Shown piece after piece: positions 41,857 through 53,298 of a stretch of DNA of 64,000 bases; the stretch's first letter is position 1; every line of letters starts with the position of its first letter. Under the pieces are notes generated by a model that was given only the letters and a program-made list of their open reading frames with translations, was not told the DNA's origin and did not search any database. The stretch comes from Dipteris shenzhenensis. Taxonomy: Eukaryota; Polypodiophyta; Polypodiopsida; Gleicheniales. The stretch lies in assembly GCA_047967505.1 (NCBI GenBank), contig CM106539.1. One strand, given 5' to 3'. The position numbers were made by a program, and so were the translations under genes.

Positions 41857-42150
41857 TTCTCAACACTACACCGATCTATCGGGGCCACGAAATGGAAAGA
41901 AATACAAGATCATGCTCATTCTCACAAGATTTGTAGAAGTGATTGTAGGCATAGCCGTGGAGATACAACCAAGTTCAAAAATGTTGGCTTGGGAATCATG
42001 TTCATCTTGCTTTTGACGCTCCATTAAAGAGTTTAGATTTAACTTGAGCCAATATGTCCCATTATATGTCCCTACTCAACTTATGTTCAAAATCAAATAC
42101 AAACTAAAGACCAAGCATCTCCCCATAGCGAAGCCAAAAGCATAAGATAG
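41857..42150 (+). repeat. Duplicated segment, short copy
   Basis: It matches 34912-35035 joined to 35650-35835, and begins at the first base after the Copia-A LTR. The 615 bp present in the long copy are missing. Confidence 0.8.
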
Positions 42151-42159
42151 AAACATCCA

Positions 42160-42290
42160 TTGATAAAAATGTCTCCATCATTTTAGTCCCTCGCGTAAGG
42201 GAGGAGCATCTAGAGGCACTATCTCCATCATTTTAGTTCCTACTCCCTAGTGTGAGGGAGGAGCATATAGAGGAAGGGAGAAGTTATGTC
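42160..42290 (+). repeat. Small tandem duplication
   Basis: A unit of about 50 bp (ATCTCCATCATTTTAGT, then a CCCT... stretch, then GAGGGAGGAGCAT or AAGGGAGGAGCAT, then TAGAGG) is present twice. Confidence 0.65.
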
Positions 42291-43070
42291 TGCTCGTGGC
42301 TTTTTGTCAATGATTCCAACCGATGAAATACGCTTTTATTCGCTTGCCGAGCTGTTCACAAAAAACATCATGACAGTAGATGTACATAGGAAATAGAACC
42401 ATAGATCGTACACTTTGAAAATCTGTACCATAGAACGATTGAAAGCTGACGAAGTAACTGCGGATCTGTGGCACGCCACATTAGCTAGCTGGTTGTAAGC
42501 AAACGTGGCCTAGCTAGTCACATATAGGTCTCCAATTCAAATGACCCCAACAGACCGTGGACTCGAGTGTGAGCCTCTGCTGTTGCTATTTCAACTTTCC
42601 TGACTGGCAAATCAGTCCGATGGATACAATGCCCTTTACGTTGATGTGCACCGCAGTCGACTCACATGGAAGCCTTGTATACTTATTACAACTTTCGGCT
42701 AGCTTTGCAACTTGCCCACGCTCGCGTGCAGCGGAGTTACTGCTCTTAAGAAAAGGTCTCGTAAGGTCTGTATGAGGACTACTTGGATCTCCACAAGAAG
42801 GCTCCATATTTTCAACGTCCACCAATGGCTGAAGGCTGAACCTATTGACATTCTTAGACCTGTCTTTTTGTGAAGCAATATCAAAACAAGAGCCACTTGC
42901 GTTGTGAGATATTTTTTCGTGTGAATTCGACAGTGGACGTTTGTGGAGGCTAATGTGCGCGAATTTCAACCTCAAGACTCTTAAGTTAAAGATAGGAATG
43001 GATCGATAGTGATATTTCGCATTATAAGATCCTATATCAAGAGAACATGTCCTAATGGAAATAGCCACTT
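42291..43070. other. Higher-GC unrecognised stretch
   Basis: Composition here is more balanced than in the flanking repeats. A minus-strand open frame (43068-42586, 160 codons) includes DRSKNVNRFSLQPLVDVENM and NSAARERGQVAKLAESCNKY, but shows no known domain. It may be a remnant of a host gene or its untranslated region. Confidence that it is coding is low. Confidence 0.3.
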
Positions 43071-45494
43071 TTCTTAGGGTCCTTGTTTAAAGTGTAGCTT
43101 ATCAAGAGTCTATTCTCATTCTAATGGAAATTACTGACCAATTGTATTCCCATCTTGTGACCCACTCATCTCCTACGCCTAAAGAAATTTCAAGGTTGAC
43201 TGCATTTTATCAATTGGGAGTACAACTTACGTTCCCTGGAATAAGAGATGCATCTCATTTACTTAATAGATCATATTCATTTTCAATGTTCCTGAATACC
43301 CATATGTACCTGAATTAGTGAGCCTGGCATAGTATAACCATGGACTTAGGCCACTTATCATGACCTTGAAATTTTTGGATCTAGAATCTGGACCAAGTGA
43401 ACCTAGACTTTGGACAAAGTATAATGACTTATATACTTGGAACCCATGACCATATCCCAAACTCTAGAATCACTAAAGCCAAAAACCAAAAGAGATTAAC
43501 TCTCACAATAGGTGATTCAAAGGATCAGAAACCAAGCATGGCACGATACCCAAGTAGCCAGATGGGTCCTCATTGAACTCCTCACTATTTATCAAAATCA
43601 AATGACTTGGCTTCGTCCCTCTTCTAAGGTTCACCTTAGTCTATAAGAGAGAGAAGAAACTATACTTCCTCCTATCAAGGAAGACTCTCTGGGGTTCGCT
43701 TCAATGTGAATGATCAAGGGAGTCATCTCTTTGATTCTCCGTGGGAAGGGGGTTAGGTAGCATTGGCCCTAAATAATCTAGTGGAGGCAACTAGGCAAAA
43801 TGACTATGTTGAAATCATCTAATGATCTTGATGAGTAGCAGCCAAATTATCTTTTTATTTGCAACCATTGTTTCTTTTCTTGAGCTATATCTTTGAAGTA
43901 CTCTTCAATATTGCTAATTATCTCTTTTTTTTAATCTTGGCATCACAAGTGGGACCCCAAGGGGTTTTTACCCCTATTCATGTGCACTCAATAGGATGGG
44001 TTCAACTACCTATTACTATGTATATCTATGTCACTACACAAGAAACAAAACCCCTTTTGTTGAATGCACATGATATACTTTAGTGAACCCCTTCAAATGG
44101 GTTCTCCTTGTTAAGTATTCTCATTGATATGGAATTTTTCTGAGCCACTTGTTGGGTTATGCTCCTCTAGTGTGTTGTTGGGGGTAGACGTCACCAATTC
44201 ATTACCAAACTATGGCTAGACATCTCAATGGCTCTAGATTTGGTTACTATGAGTTGCTTCTATCTGATGGGATGAATCATTGAAAGTTTCCTATGAATGA
44301 GAGCCAAGATGATCCTATCAATATTTGACTATTCTTTCTTCAGCATTGAAAGGAGTTCAATGTAGCACTTTGACATGCTTGTCGTGTGAGCTTCCATCGA
44401 CCACCTCATCAACTTCACTACAAAGGATCCCTCAAAAGTCCTTGGTACTCATGTAGCCAAGGCTTCGGTGTACTAACACATTGTGGCTAAGGAACCCAAC
44501 GATCTCTCACCTAATGCATCTGATGAGGTCTTTTTTACTTACACCCACCTAGTCCTACATCATTTTACTGACATATCTATGATGAATAGTTGCAAGCGAC
44601 CATGACTAGCTTGCTTAGGTAGCCAAGAATGCTATCAAAGTGACCCTTGCTAGCAATATCGTCCTGAGCCTTGCTACAAATTGATGAATCTCACAAGACT
44701 CTTGTGGCCTAATCCTTGATCGCACAGATCCCTCCCATGTTTTGTCCACCCCAACTCGATGAGGTCACTCTGATTTATATATATATGCTCATGGATCTCA
44801 CGTACCCGCCAGTGGTGGGTCTATGAGGATTATGTCTAGGCTAATTCTAGAACCCCTAAATCTTCTTTCATGTTCCCTGTGAGTATAATCATAAGAGGCA
44901 TACAAATGGCTACCTTATCCAACCACTTTGATCTCAAGCCCTCATAATAGGAATCCTCTTCTCAAGCCTTTGTTGAATTTGCAAAGGAAGTTTTGGAGCC
45001 TAGGGACTTGAAAGTATCTAAGAAAAATTGCACGTCCATCAAAAAAAAAATTTCGCTTGTCTACTATGCCAAAAAAAAATCTCAAAAGGATAGTTGTTTG
45101 ATCTTTCATTTTCATGATCCTCTTCCTTACATAGTCGATTTCATACAATTCTCATGCATACATGGTTCTTCAATTATGGGCCATCTTTAACCATAAATAT
45201 GGTGGAGTTGTGACATCTATGTCTATTATTTCCTTCCATTCTTTCATGATTGATCATGCACATCAATAATTTTGGCATGGAAAGCTCACCCTATGCATCT
45301 TCACGTCCCTCTCGAGCATAAATAGTAAGATCACACTGATGTATGATTTTTCCCATGAGTGCACACACTTCCCCTAGAGGTGCGTAGGTTACACCTACTA
45401 GGTTGTACATGAGAAAAGCATGCATATTGAGAAGAGATACATTAATTGTTATTTGTTTTCCTAAATCAAGTCTCTTTACCACCTTCATATGCCC
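43071..45494. other. Unrecognised AT-rich stretch
   Basis: No gene, LTR or domain was recognised on either strand over about 2.4 kb. A short inverted pair (CATGTGCACTCAA at about 43979 and its complement TTGAATGCACATG at about 44059) and homopolymer runs are the only structure noticed. Confidence 0.5.
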
Positions 45495-46220
45495 AAATTA
45501 GAAAACAATGTCTCCCTTAGTGTGAAAAATGCCATTTATGGTTGAGTTAGAGTGCCAAGTGGGATCCAATGCTCATCCAATAACATCAATTATGAGGGGA
45601 TCTCACATTCATTTTCAATTAAAGGGCCTTCACCCACTTTAAACATCAAATCAGTGAAAAATGACTCCCTTATATGTAAAGTCTAAAAAAAGAGCCATTT
45701 ATGAACTAGAGGGTTGATTACGATCAAATTATTATGTTGACTTGCCTCAAGCTCAATCTTGTCACTTATAAGGTCCTTATGTCCTGATTTCATAAGTGTG
45801 TATCCATTTACCTTTATGAAGGGTAAAATCAATTAAAAATGGCTCCTTGTTATAGAAATCTAAAAACTCACTATTTACAGCTAAAGTAGAGAAAATTTTG
45901 AATCTAATGCTCGTTTTGGCTTTGCCACAAGCTCAATACCATAATTTATGAGGTCATTGAGCCTTGCATACTTTTGAGTTGACAGTATTGACCTTACCCA
46001 TTTTATATTCCCAAATCAGTAAACATGGCTCCCTTCTTATAGAAAGTGTGAAATAGAACATTTATGGTTGAATGGGAAAGTGGAATGCATTGTTTATGTG
46101 GCCTCGGCTCTTTTTCAATCATATATGTGAGTAACTTTTAAAATAATTTCTTGAATTAAGAGTCTAATTACCCAATCCTTGGGCCCAAATAAGTGAAAAT
46201 TGGCACCTAAAGGTAGAATG
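45495..46220 (+). repeat. Diverged tandem repeat of about 180 bp
   Basis: Four full units and the start of a fifth begin with AAATTAGAAAACAATG, AAATCAGTGAAAAATG, AAATCAATTAAAAATGGC, AAATCAGTAAACATGGC and AAATAAGTGAAAATTGGC at 45495, 45648, 45826, 46013 and 46187. Spacing is 153-187 bp. Each unit then has a CTCC(CT)T...TATAGAAA spot, a CATTTATGGTTGA-like spot about 40 bp in, and in the middle units a CAAGCTCAAT..TTATRAGGTC spot. No ORF. The unit length is nucleosome-sized, like many satellites, but the array is short and old. Confidence 0.7.
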
Positions 46221-46439
46221 GTAGAAGGTTGGTTGGTGCAAAAGTTAATGTTTTATGTAACAAGACTCTATGTTATTTAATAGATTCTTGTGTGCAATAG
46301 AACCTTTTTATCCCTAAAATTTAGGATACTAGGGATGATCATAGAGTTGAAGGGAACGTGGCATAGCAGAAGGGCATACAAAAAGAGATGAGCATTGCAT
46401 TGCAATTTGGAGCAAAAGGTGGCCATTGGTTGTCCACAT
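46221..46439. other. Spacer with decayed Copia-D end
   Basis: No gene. Sequence from about 46310 rightward may be the continuation of Copia-D reverse transcriptase in a highly decayed state. Confidence 0.3.
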
Positions 46440-48085
46440 TAGGCCGAATGAAAGCATAAAACTTCTAATACCATTCTCAAGGCACTTTCTTAAGACTCTT
46501 TTTCAGCTTGCAAACCAAATTCTCTTTGCCTTTTTCCTCAAAGACTTCCAGCTATACCATGTAAATTTCCTCATGCAGATCCCCATATAAGAAAATTGTC
46601 TTTATATCCATCGACATAAGCTCCATATCCTCTACTGCCACAAGTCCAAGTACACTTCTAAGTGTGGTCATCTTCACAACCAGAGAGAAGATCTCATCAA
46701 ACTCCACACCCTTCTCTTGCTTGAACCCTTTAGCAACCAAACGGGCCTTATACTTAGGCACATCATCACCTGTGACCTTCATCTTGTAGACCCATTTACA
46801 TGGCAATGCTTTCTTTCCATGTGGCAAAGAAACCAAGTGCCAAGTCTTATTTTTCATCAATGAATTCATCTCTAATTGCATAGTATACTCCCACTTGCGT
46901 TAATCTTCATGCATCATAGCCTCTCTGTAGCAAGAAGGCTCCGCACAATCAGTAAGCATCACATAGTCTACCCTTGGAAAAAAACTCTCCAGCGGTCTAA
47001 ACACTCTAGCTGATCTTCTCAAGGGCATTTTAGCTTGCTGTCCCACCTACATATCACCCTCATTGGGCTCATTATGATCCATCATCTGCCCTTGATTGTG
47101 TACATTTGGGAGTACCTAGTGGCACCATTTCCTTCACATTCGGTGCATGGATGGCTTGCTATCGATCAACATATGTAGGTGGATTCACATTTTGGAAAGT
47201 GATTCTCTTCATTTCTACATCCCTTATGGGTGTCTTATGCATCTTCTTCTCATTGAAGATGACGTCATGGCTCCGTATGATATTCTTTGCTTCCGGATCC
47301 CAAAGACATAACCCATCTCTCCACTTTCACCATAACCCAGAAATATGCATTTCTTAGATTTAGGATCTAGCTTCTTTTGAAGCTCTTTTGGCAAATGTGC
47401 ATATGCCTCATACCCAAATATATGCGAGCAAGATTAACACGTCTTCTTGCCACTCCAAGCCTCTTCAAGAATACCACCATCCAAACTCTTAGTAGGTGAT
47501 CTATTAATCACATGCACTATAGTCTTTACTGCCTCAACCTAAAAAACACCAGAAAGACTTGCATTGAAAAGCATACATTGCAACCTTTCCTAAATGGTGT
47601 GGTTCATCTTTTATGCAATTGGATTTTTCTCTAGAGTACAAGGGGATATGAGTTTCCTCTTGATTCTAGGTGTATCATAGAAATGCTAAAAGTCATGAGA
47701 GAGATACTCTCCACCATTGTCAGTCCGTAGGTATTTAAGCATTCTACTTGACTGATTTTCAACCAAAGCAAACCATTTTCGAACTAACTAGAACACATCA
47801 CTCTTCCAAGAAATAGCATAAGCCCACGCTTTCCTAGTTGCATCATTAATGAATATCACATAGTATTCCCAGCCCCACTTGATGACTATGTAGGCATGGG
47901 ACCGCACATGTTTCTGAATGCACCAAATCAAGCCTTTCAAGCTCTTTTTTTCCCCTTCTTTTAAGGGCTTATTTAGTCTACTACCATAGAGACAATGCTC
48001 ACAAATTTCAAAGTCAGAAAAACTCAAATGCGGTACATAACCCAAATGGCATAAGAGTTGCATTCCATTCTAGCTCATAAGGCCT
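46440..48085 (-). pseudogene. pol: Copia-D fragment: integrase to reverse transcriptase
   Basis: On the minus strand, pre-integrase and integrase start with MQLLCHLGYVPHLSFSDFEI, CEHCLYGSRLNKPLKEGEKK and VIFINDATRKAWAYAISWKS (48063-47788). The region 47780-46900 holds a decayed integrase tail and linker with many stops. Reverse transcriptase has MQLEMNSLMKNKTWHLVSLP, CKWVYKMKVTGDDVPKYKAR, LVAKGFKQEKGVEFDEIFSL and ELMSMDIKTIFLYGDLHEEI (46881-46552). It then decays through EVFEEKGKENLVCKLKKSL to about 46440. It is a separate family from Copia-A and -B. Its 5' part is cut off at about 48085, near where the LINE begins. Confidence 0.85.
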
Positions 48086-48136
48086 CTAGGCAGAACTTTT
48101 ACAAAGTATTGGCCAGTGCGAACCTTCCAAGCACTA

Positions 48137-48795
48137 ATGCAGATTCAGCTCTTGACGTGGAACATGCACGGCCTTGGACTCAGGGCCAAGAGGTGGATAC
48201 TTGCTGATAAAATTCGACAGTAAAAGGTTAACATTGTTTGCCTTCAGGAGATCAAGTTAGGAGAAGACGAGGCTTCTTTTTTGGCAACCCTATTCAAAGG
48301 ATTTGATGTGTTCTACGCCTGTAAGAAAAGGGGAGCTGGGGGTTCTGTAATATTGTGCAGCAAGGAGCTATAGGCAACAAAGGCTTTCGCTCACAGCGCT
48401 GGGTTACTGATTGGAGTCACCATGGACACGGAAGGAGCCCCCATGACAGTTGTGTCAATGTATGCCCCGACAAATCCTAGGGAGTGCGAAGAGATGTGGG
48501 ATTGGATGCTAAGCTTGGAGTATAAGCTAGATTGGTGATTGCAGGGGACTTCAACCACTCGGAGACCCGCAGCAAGGCCTGGTCTGCAATGGAAGAGCAA
48601 CATGTGTTGGTCGAAGCCCGCGAGATGATGATGGACAATCGCCCTACTTGGTATCGGAGGAGGGCTTCAAGCATTCAGCATGCAGTAATGGACCTCTTCT
48701 GGTTTAGTGGAGGGGCTTCTTGGATCTGCCCACCGTGGGAGGGACTGGTTGACCGTTCTCGGACCATATGCTGTATTTGTTATCATTTGTGGTAG
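48137..48795 (+). pseudogene. LINE endonuclease domain
   Basis: MQIQLLTWNMHGLGLRAKRW is the conserved N-terminal strand (Asn of the active site). VCLQEIKLGEDEA holds the catalytic Glu, VVSMYAPTNP follows, and VIAGDFNHSETRSKAW holds the Asp/Asn pair (about 48533). The terminal SDH-like region is not intact (LVDRSRTICC). Stops at about 48221 and 48371 and a frameshift near 48535 make it non-functional. The enzyme would nick target DNA to prime reverse transcription. Confidence 0.85.
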
Positions 48796-48852
48796 GCAGC
48801 ATGCCGATCTAGAAGGGGAAGCAAGTTTACAAGGTGCACGCCTCACTCCTAA

Positions 48853-51767
48853 ATGAGGCTAATTGCAAGGCACTCGAAGCAGCGTGGAGGAATGGGGTCG
48901 AGGGTGAGCCGGAGGGCTTTTGACAAGGGGGTGGAGGCTGTGGTTAGGGAAGCAAGGCAGCTAGGCAAGACAAGGGCTAGAAGGCAAAGAGAGGCTGATG
49001 CGGAAGCAAGAGAGAGGCTTAGCATGCTCCGACAGAAAGACTCGTTGAACGGACAGGACATGAGGGATCTCACACAATGTGAGGCTTCGCTTACGCAAAA
49101 GGCTGAAGGGGCGAGAATCAGATCTTCTGCGAGGTGGCAAGCTCTTGGGGATGCCCACTCCTTTTTTTCTTCTAAACGACGCTAAAAACTGAGAGGGTGA
49201 AAGACAACATTTGCAAGATCAAGGACCAGATAGGGCAATGGATCATGGATCCAGAGGGAATCAATCAACATATAACCACCTCTCTTGAGCCAATCCTGGG
49301 TACAGCTGAGACGAGATCAGAGAGCAAGTCGAAAACTTGTCAATTGCTCCTGGACTGTGTGGAACAGACCATCTCTGAAGAAAAGGTGCTTGAGCTAGGG
49401 CGCCCTTTTACTGTGGAAGAGGCGGATGACATTCTACTTCATATGAAAAAGAATAAGTCCCCAGGACTTGACGGCCTAACAGTTGAGCTATACACGGCAA
49501 TCTGGGGCACAGTGAGAAGAGACTTTGTCAGAATGGCCAATGCGGTGTGGAAAATGGGTTCCTTGTCCGCCAAGGTTAATAAGACTGATTCCCAAGCGGT
49601 ACCCCGCAGAGAGGATGGGGGATTGGAGACCTCTATCTTTACCAAATGTGTCATACAAGTTGCTGGTGGCGAAGATGGTGGCAATGAGGATCGCCAACCT
49701 TGTCCCCAAGGAATACGGATTCGTCAAGGGGAGACATATACAAGATAATGTCCTCAATGTTATATCGGCAATGGAGCATGCCTGGGTGAGTAAAGAGGAA
49801 ATTGTACTGATCAACATCGATTTCGATAAGGCTTATGACCGAGTTGAGTGGGGATACATCGTGCGGGTGTTGCAGACTATGGCCCTTTGGCACTAAGTTT
49901 CTTGCTATAATCAGAGCCTTGCTATCCAATGCAACAGCTACAATCTCAGTGAATGGGTCAGAAGTAGGATGTTTTGAACTAAGGAGATCTATCAGGCAAG
50001 GGTGCCCCTTGGCACCATTGTTACTGAACCTTTACTGGCACTATTTCGGAGGTCGATTGAAAGGGGTTCACTAGACCCGATGCGAATTCCAGGAACTGAT
50101 GCTCCTCTCTTTGCTCAGCTTTTTGCTGATGATTCTAACTCCATTTGTAAAGCGGATCCAGAGCAACTACAATTGGTTCTCGGGCTATTTGAGCTACACT
50201 GTCAAGCTTATGGCTCCAGGATTCAATGGGACAAGTCCAAGGCACTGTTTGTTTCCAGGAGAGAACTCTCCCTGAATGGGCGAGATCATCCGGGCTCCAA
50301 TGGGTACCCAAGGGACAGATCATAAGACGCCTCAAGGTCCCCATCGAGGTGGCGATCACAGTCCGACAAAGGTTTATGTGGTGGTGGCCAAAGTTCAAAG
50401 CTAAGATTGATGCCTAGGCAAAAATGCCTCTAAGTATGCTAGGCAAATGCACGGTCGTGAAGCATATCCTAGCCTCGATGTCCTACATTTTGTTAGTTTG
50501 TGCTTTCTTTAAAATCCACTTGGGGATGATTGAAAAGGAGTTGAGAGCTTTCATTTGGAAGAGAACCAAATGGAAATGGCTCTCTTGGTCTATCCTCTGT
50601 GCCCCTAAGAAGCAAGGTGGATTCGGAATTCCAAATCTGAAAAGGCGCTCCACAACCTTTCTGATGAAGTTGTGGGTTCAGTTTCTTGACTCTAAGGAAC
50701 CATGGACAAGATTCCTCAAGGATGCAATTCAGAGATCGCCAGTCAGCCATTTCTCGGGTATGGACATGTGGACTAAAGTCTTCTCAATAGCCCCACTCAG
50801 GCTAAAAATCCAGCTTCCTTAGCAGACTGGTGGCAATGTGGAAGGAAGGTATCACCTTGTTACAGTGGAAGGGCCTTCCCACAGGTATTGCTGATTATTC
50901 CCCAAACTCTCAATGTGGTGGCAGGCAGCTTGGCCAAGGGTTTGCACAACTTGGAGGATCTATGGGACCCCCAGACAGAAGACTGGCAACACTTGGCAAA
51001 GCTCGAAGTGGACTTTCGCCTCTCCCTTGCTGAGTGGTATTTCTATCAGAAATACTATGCAAAATTCCGACCGACTGGCCTACCAATGTACACCCCTCCC
51101 AGGCATCAGTTCCAGATAAATGGGAATGGGGGGATAGGATTACCCATTAACAACATCCCTGCAAAGCAAATGGACAAGCTGCTTGCTTACAAGGAGGATT
51201 GTCATCAGAGATATAATGAAAGATGGCTGAGGGAGGACGGGGAGCCTAGGTGGAAAGGCAAATTCAAGCGTGTATGGAAAGCCTCACCCTATAGCAGAGT
51301 CAACTTCTTCCTCTAGAGGATAGTAGGGGGCCACTTCCTGATGGGAAGCCATGTTCCATGGTTGAATGTGGATGAAAGGTGCAAATTCTGTAGGGCCGCT
51401 GCTAAAACTCACGCATTTGTTTTCAAGGTGCCCGTGGGTTCAAAATATGTGGGGTCTAATCCATGCCTGGTGTGCCAAGACCTTGGGGCTTGAGTTTATC
51501 TCCAAGGAAGCTGCCATTTTTGGGGCAGACCTTGGTCCAGACAAATCCATACTATGGGATGTTATTAGGTACGCAACACTCCATAGGATTTGGCTAGCCC
51601 GCTACAAGGCCTCGATCAATAGCACTATGGTGTTCTCGTTACCATCTAAGAAGGCTGTTTTAGACATCGCCTCCCAAACTAGATGGTTGGTTGTCAGCTG
51701 TCCCAATGAGGCTGTTATAGCTCGACTTGAGAGCATTTTGTATGAGCTGTCGTTTGCTGACTTCTGA
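48853..51767 (+). pseudogene. LINE reverse transcriptase and zf-RVT region
   Basis: A charged linker (48853-49185) precedes the reverse transcriptase. Motifs in order: NKSPGLDGLTVELY (about 49450), LIPK/DWRPLSLPNVSYKL after a frameshift (about 49585), GFVKGRHIQDNVL (about 49715), LINIDFDKAYDRVEW with the first catalytic Asp (about 49810), SIRQGCPLAPL (about 49990) and LFADDS with the catalytic Asp pair (about 50120). Then come LSMLGKCTVVKHILASMSYI, APKKQGGFGIPNLKRRS and a zf-RVT block with VPWLN, CKFCRAA and RCPWVQNMWGLIHAWC (51350-51470). It ends at TGA 51765-51767. Frameshifts near 49570, 49890, 50030, 50290 and 51400 and several stops disrupt it. Confidence 0.85.
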
Positions 51768-51812
51768 GCTTTTTTTTTTTTTTTAAGTACTTTCAATAAA
51801 AAATAATAATCG

Positions 51813-52221
51813 GTGCACCGTGCAAGCACAACATACACTGCGAACGTCACGATTCACAATCACAAGGTACCGGAAAGGTGTAAAATGTGCAGGCCGCAAT
51901 CAAGTTGAAGCTTGCATTTAAGTTGTAAGCTTTGTTGAATGAGCTGGTGTACAGTAATGTCGGACAACTGGAGGTCGCTGACAAAATCTTGAGCTCTGGA
52001 CAAGCGTGGGCGACTCGCGAAAGAAGTGAGCTCAAAAGGAGAACCTCATCTGAAGACAGAAAGTTAGAAGTGCGAGATATAATACAGCTTCAGGCTTTGA
52101 GAAGCGGCATTGCATTATGCCGGACAACCGTAGAGAGTCACTGATCGAAAGCAAGGAAGCGAGCTCTATGGAGAGTCGAAAAGGCTCGTCGGAACGGTGA
52201 CGTAAAGGGAGATCGAGAGCG

Positions 52222-52261
<40 letters not shown>

Positions 52262-52506
52262 AGCAGACGTGGAGGAAGAGGGGGCCGGCGAGTTGGGGGT
52301 CCCTTGTGGATGTGGGTGGGCGGTAGAAACTTGGAACGAAGTGTGTGGAGCACTGGAGGTGAGTATAGGCATGTACAAATAGGGGGGGTGGGATGTGGAA
52401 ACGGAGGAGTGCAAAGCTAGGCAGCGGGGTGTAGGAGGCAGAGAATGTGGCTGCAGATAGGATGAGAGGAGGAGGGAGAGGAAGAGGGTGTAGGGGAGGA
52501 AGAGGG
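51813..52506 (+). other. 5' flank of the extensin-like gene
   Basis: GC content rises here. A GATATAATACAG stretch at about 52076-52087 could serve as a TATA region some 420 bp upstream of the chosen ATG. A GA microsatellite (52221-52258) lies in the likely 5' untranslated region, a place where GA/CT repeats are frequent in plant genes. The promoter assignment is tentative. Confidence 0.35.
52221..52258 (+). repeat. GA microsatellite
   Basis: A run of about 18 GA dinucleotides follows the GCGAGCGA lead-in. It lies about 250 bp upstream of the extensin-like start codon. Confidence 0.95.
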
Positions 52507-53298
52507 ATGGCGAGGTGGTGGTGGCGAGCGATGCTCATGTTGGCTACGTGGGTGGTGGTGGCGGCGGCAGCGGGTCGTGGACTGAATGAGCGAGAGCGGA
52601 GGGGCGGCGGAGAAGTGGAAGCGACGCCCCGTTCTCTTCATACTTCGTGGCGGCGCTTCCTAGATCCTTACCTCCCTCCCTACGGCGGCGCCGCCCCAGC
52701 TCCGCCCATCCTCCCCCCCATCATCTACTTCTACAAATCGCCGCCGCCACCTCCCCCCTCGCCTCCCCCTCCCCCTCCCCCTCCCCCGCCTCCCCTCCTC
52801 CCCCCCATCGTTTACTACTACAAATCACCACCCCCTCCCATTCTGCCACCCATCGTTTATCCTCCTCCGCCACCTCCCCTCCTGCCCGTCACCTTTCCTC
52901 CACTCCCTCCCAACTTCTATTACGCCTTCCCTCCGCCACCCTCTCCCATTCTGCTGCCCCCCGTCCTGCCCCAGCTCCCGCCGCTGCCTCCCCTCCCTTA
53001 CAATTACTATTACGCTATCCCTCCCCCCGCTTCTCCCACCGTGCTGCCCGCTGTTCCAACTCCTCCCACTTATTCTTCTCCCGTCCTTCCCCCAGCTACC
53101 CCTGCTTTACCTATCCCTCCTGTTTTGCCCACGTATTCTCCTCCCCTCCTTCCCCCAGCTATCCCCGTTCTCCCCCCTCCCGTTTTCCCCACTTATTCAC
53201 CTCCCCTCCTTCCCCCAGCTATCCCCGTCCTTCCCCCTCCAGCCTTTGCCTACACCTTGTTGTCCCCACCGCCACCCCCCCAACCTTACAAGAAATAG
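52507..53298 (+). CDS. Extensin-like proline-rich cell-wall protein
   Basis: This is an intact single-exon frame of 263 residues. The ATG at 52507 is chosen because it begins a textbook secretion signal (MARWWWRAMLMLATWVVVAA, cut likely after AAAAG). Upstream in-frame starts (ATG 52462, GTG 52447) would bury that signal behind a Gly/Arg stretch. The mature part is almost wholly Pro with Tyr, Ser, Leu and Val. It has SPPPPPPSPPPP-type runs, two YYYKSPPPP/YFYKSPPPP motifs typical of extensin cross-linking, and later repeats of the kind TYSPPLLPPAIPVLPPP. Such proteins are hydroxylated, glycosylated and laid down in the cell wall. There is no globular domain, so it is not an LRR-extensin or a PERK kinase. 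Base use (very C-rich) differs sharply from neighbouring transposon remnants, consistent with a host gene. Confidence 0.75.
   Translation: MARWWWRAMLMLATWVVVAAAAGRGLNERERRGGGEVEATPRSLHTSWRRFLDPYLPPYGGAAPAPPILPPIIYFYKSPPPPPPSPPPPPPPPPPPLLPPIVYYYKSPPPPILPPIVYPPPPPPLLPVTFPPLPPNFYYAFPPPPSPILLPPVLPQLPPLPPLPYNYYYAIPPPASPTVLPAVPTPPTYSSPVLPPATPALPIPPVLPTYSPPLLPPAIPVLPPPVFPTYSPPLLPPAIPVLPPPAFAYTLLSPPPPPQPYKK

Larger units (their letters stand above)
48137..51812 (+). mobile_element. L1-like LINE (non-LTR retrotransposon)
   Basis: The order is apurinic-type endonuclease, reverse transcriptase, then a plant-type zf-RVT domain, followed by a T-run (51770-51785) and an A-rich end (AATAAAAAATAATAAT, about 51797-51812). 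There are no terminal repeats. The first recognisable codon is ATG 48137. No separate ORF1 (RNA-binding protein) is present upstream, where Copia-D sequence ends at about 48085, so this copy is probably 5'-truncated, as is usual for LINEs. GC content is higher than in the copia remnants. No convincing target-site duplication was found. Confidence 0.85.
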
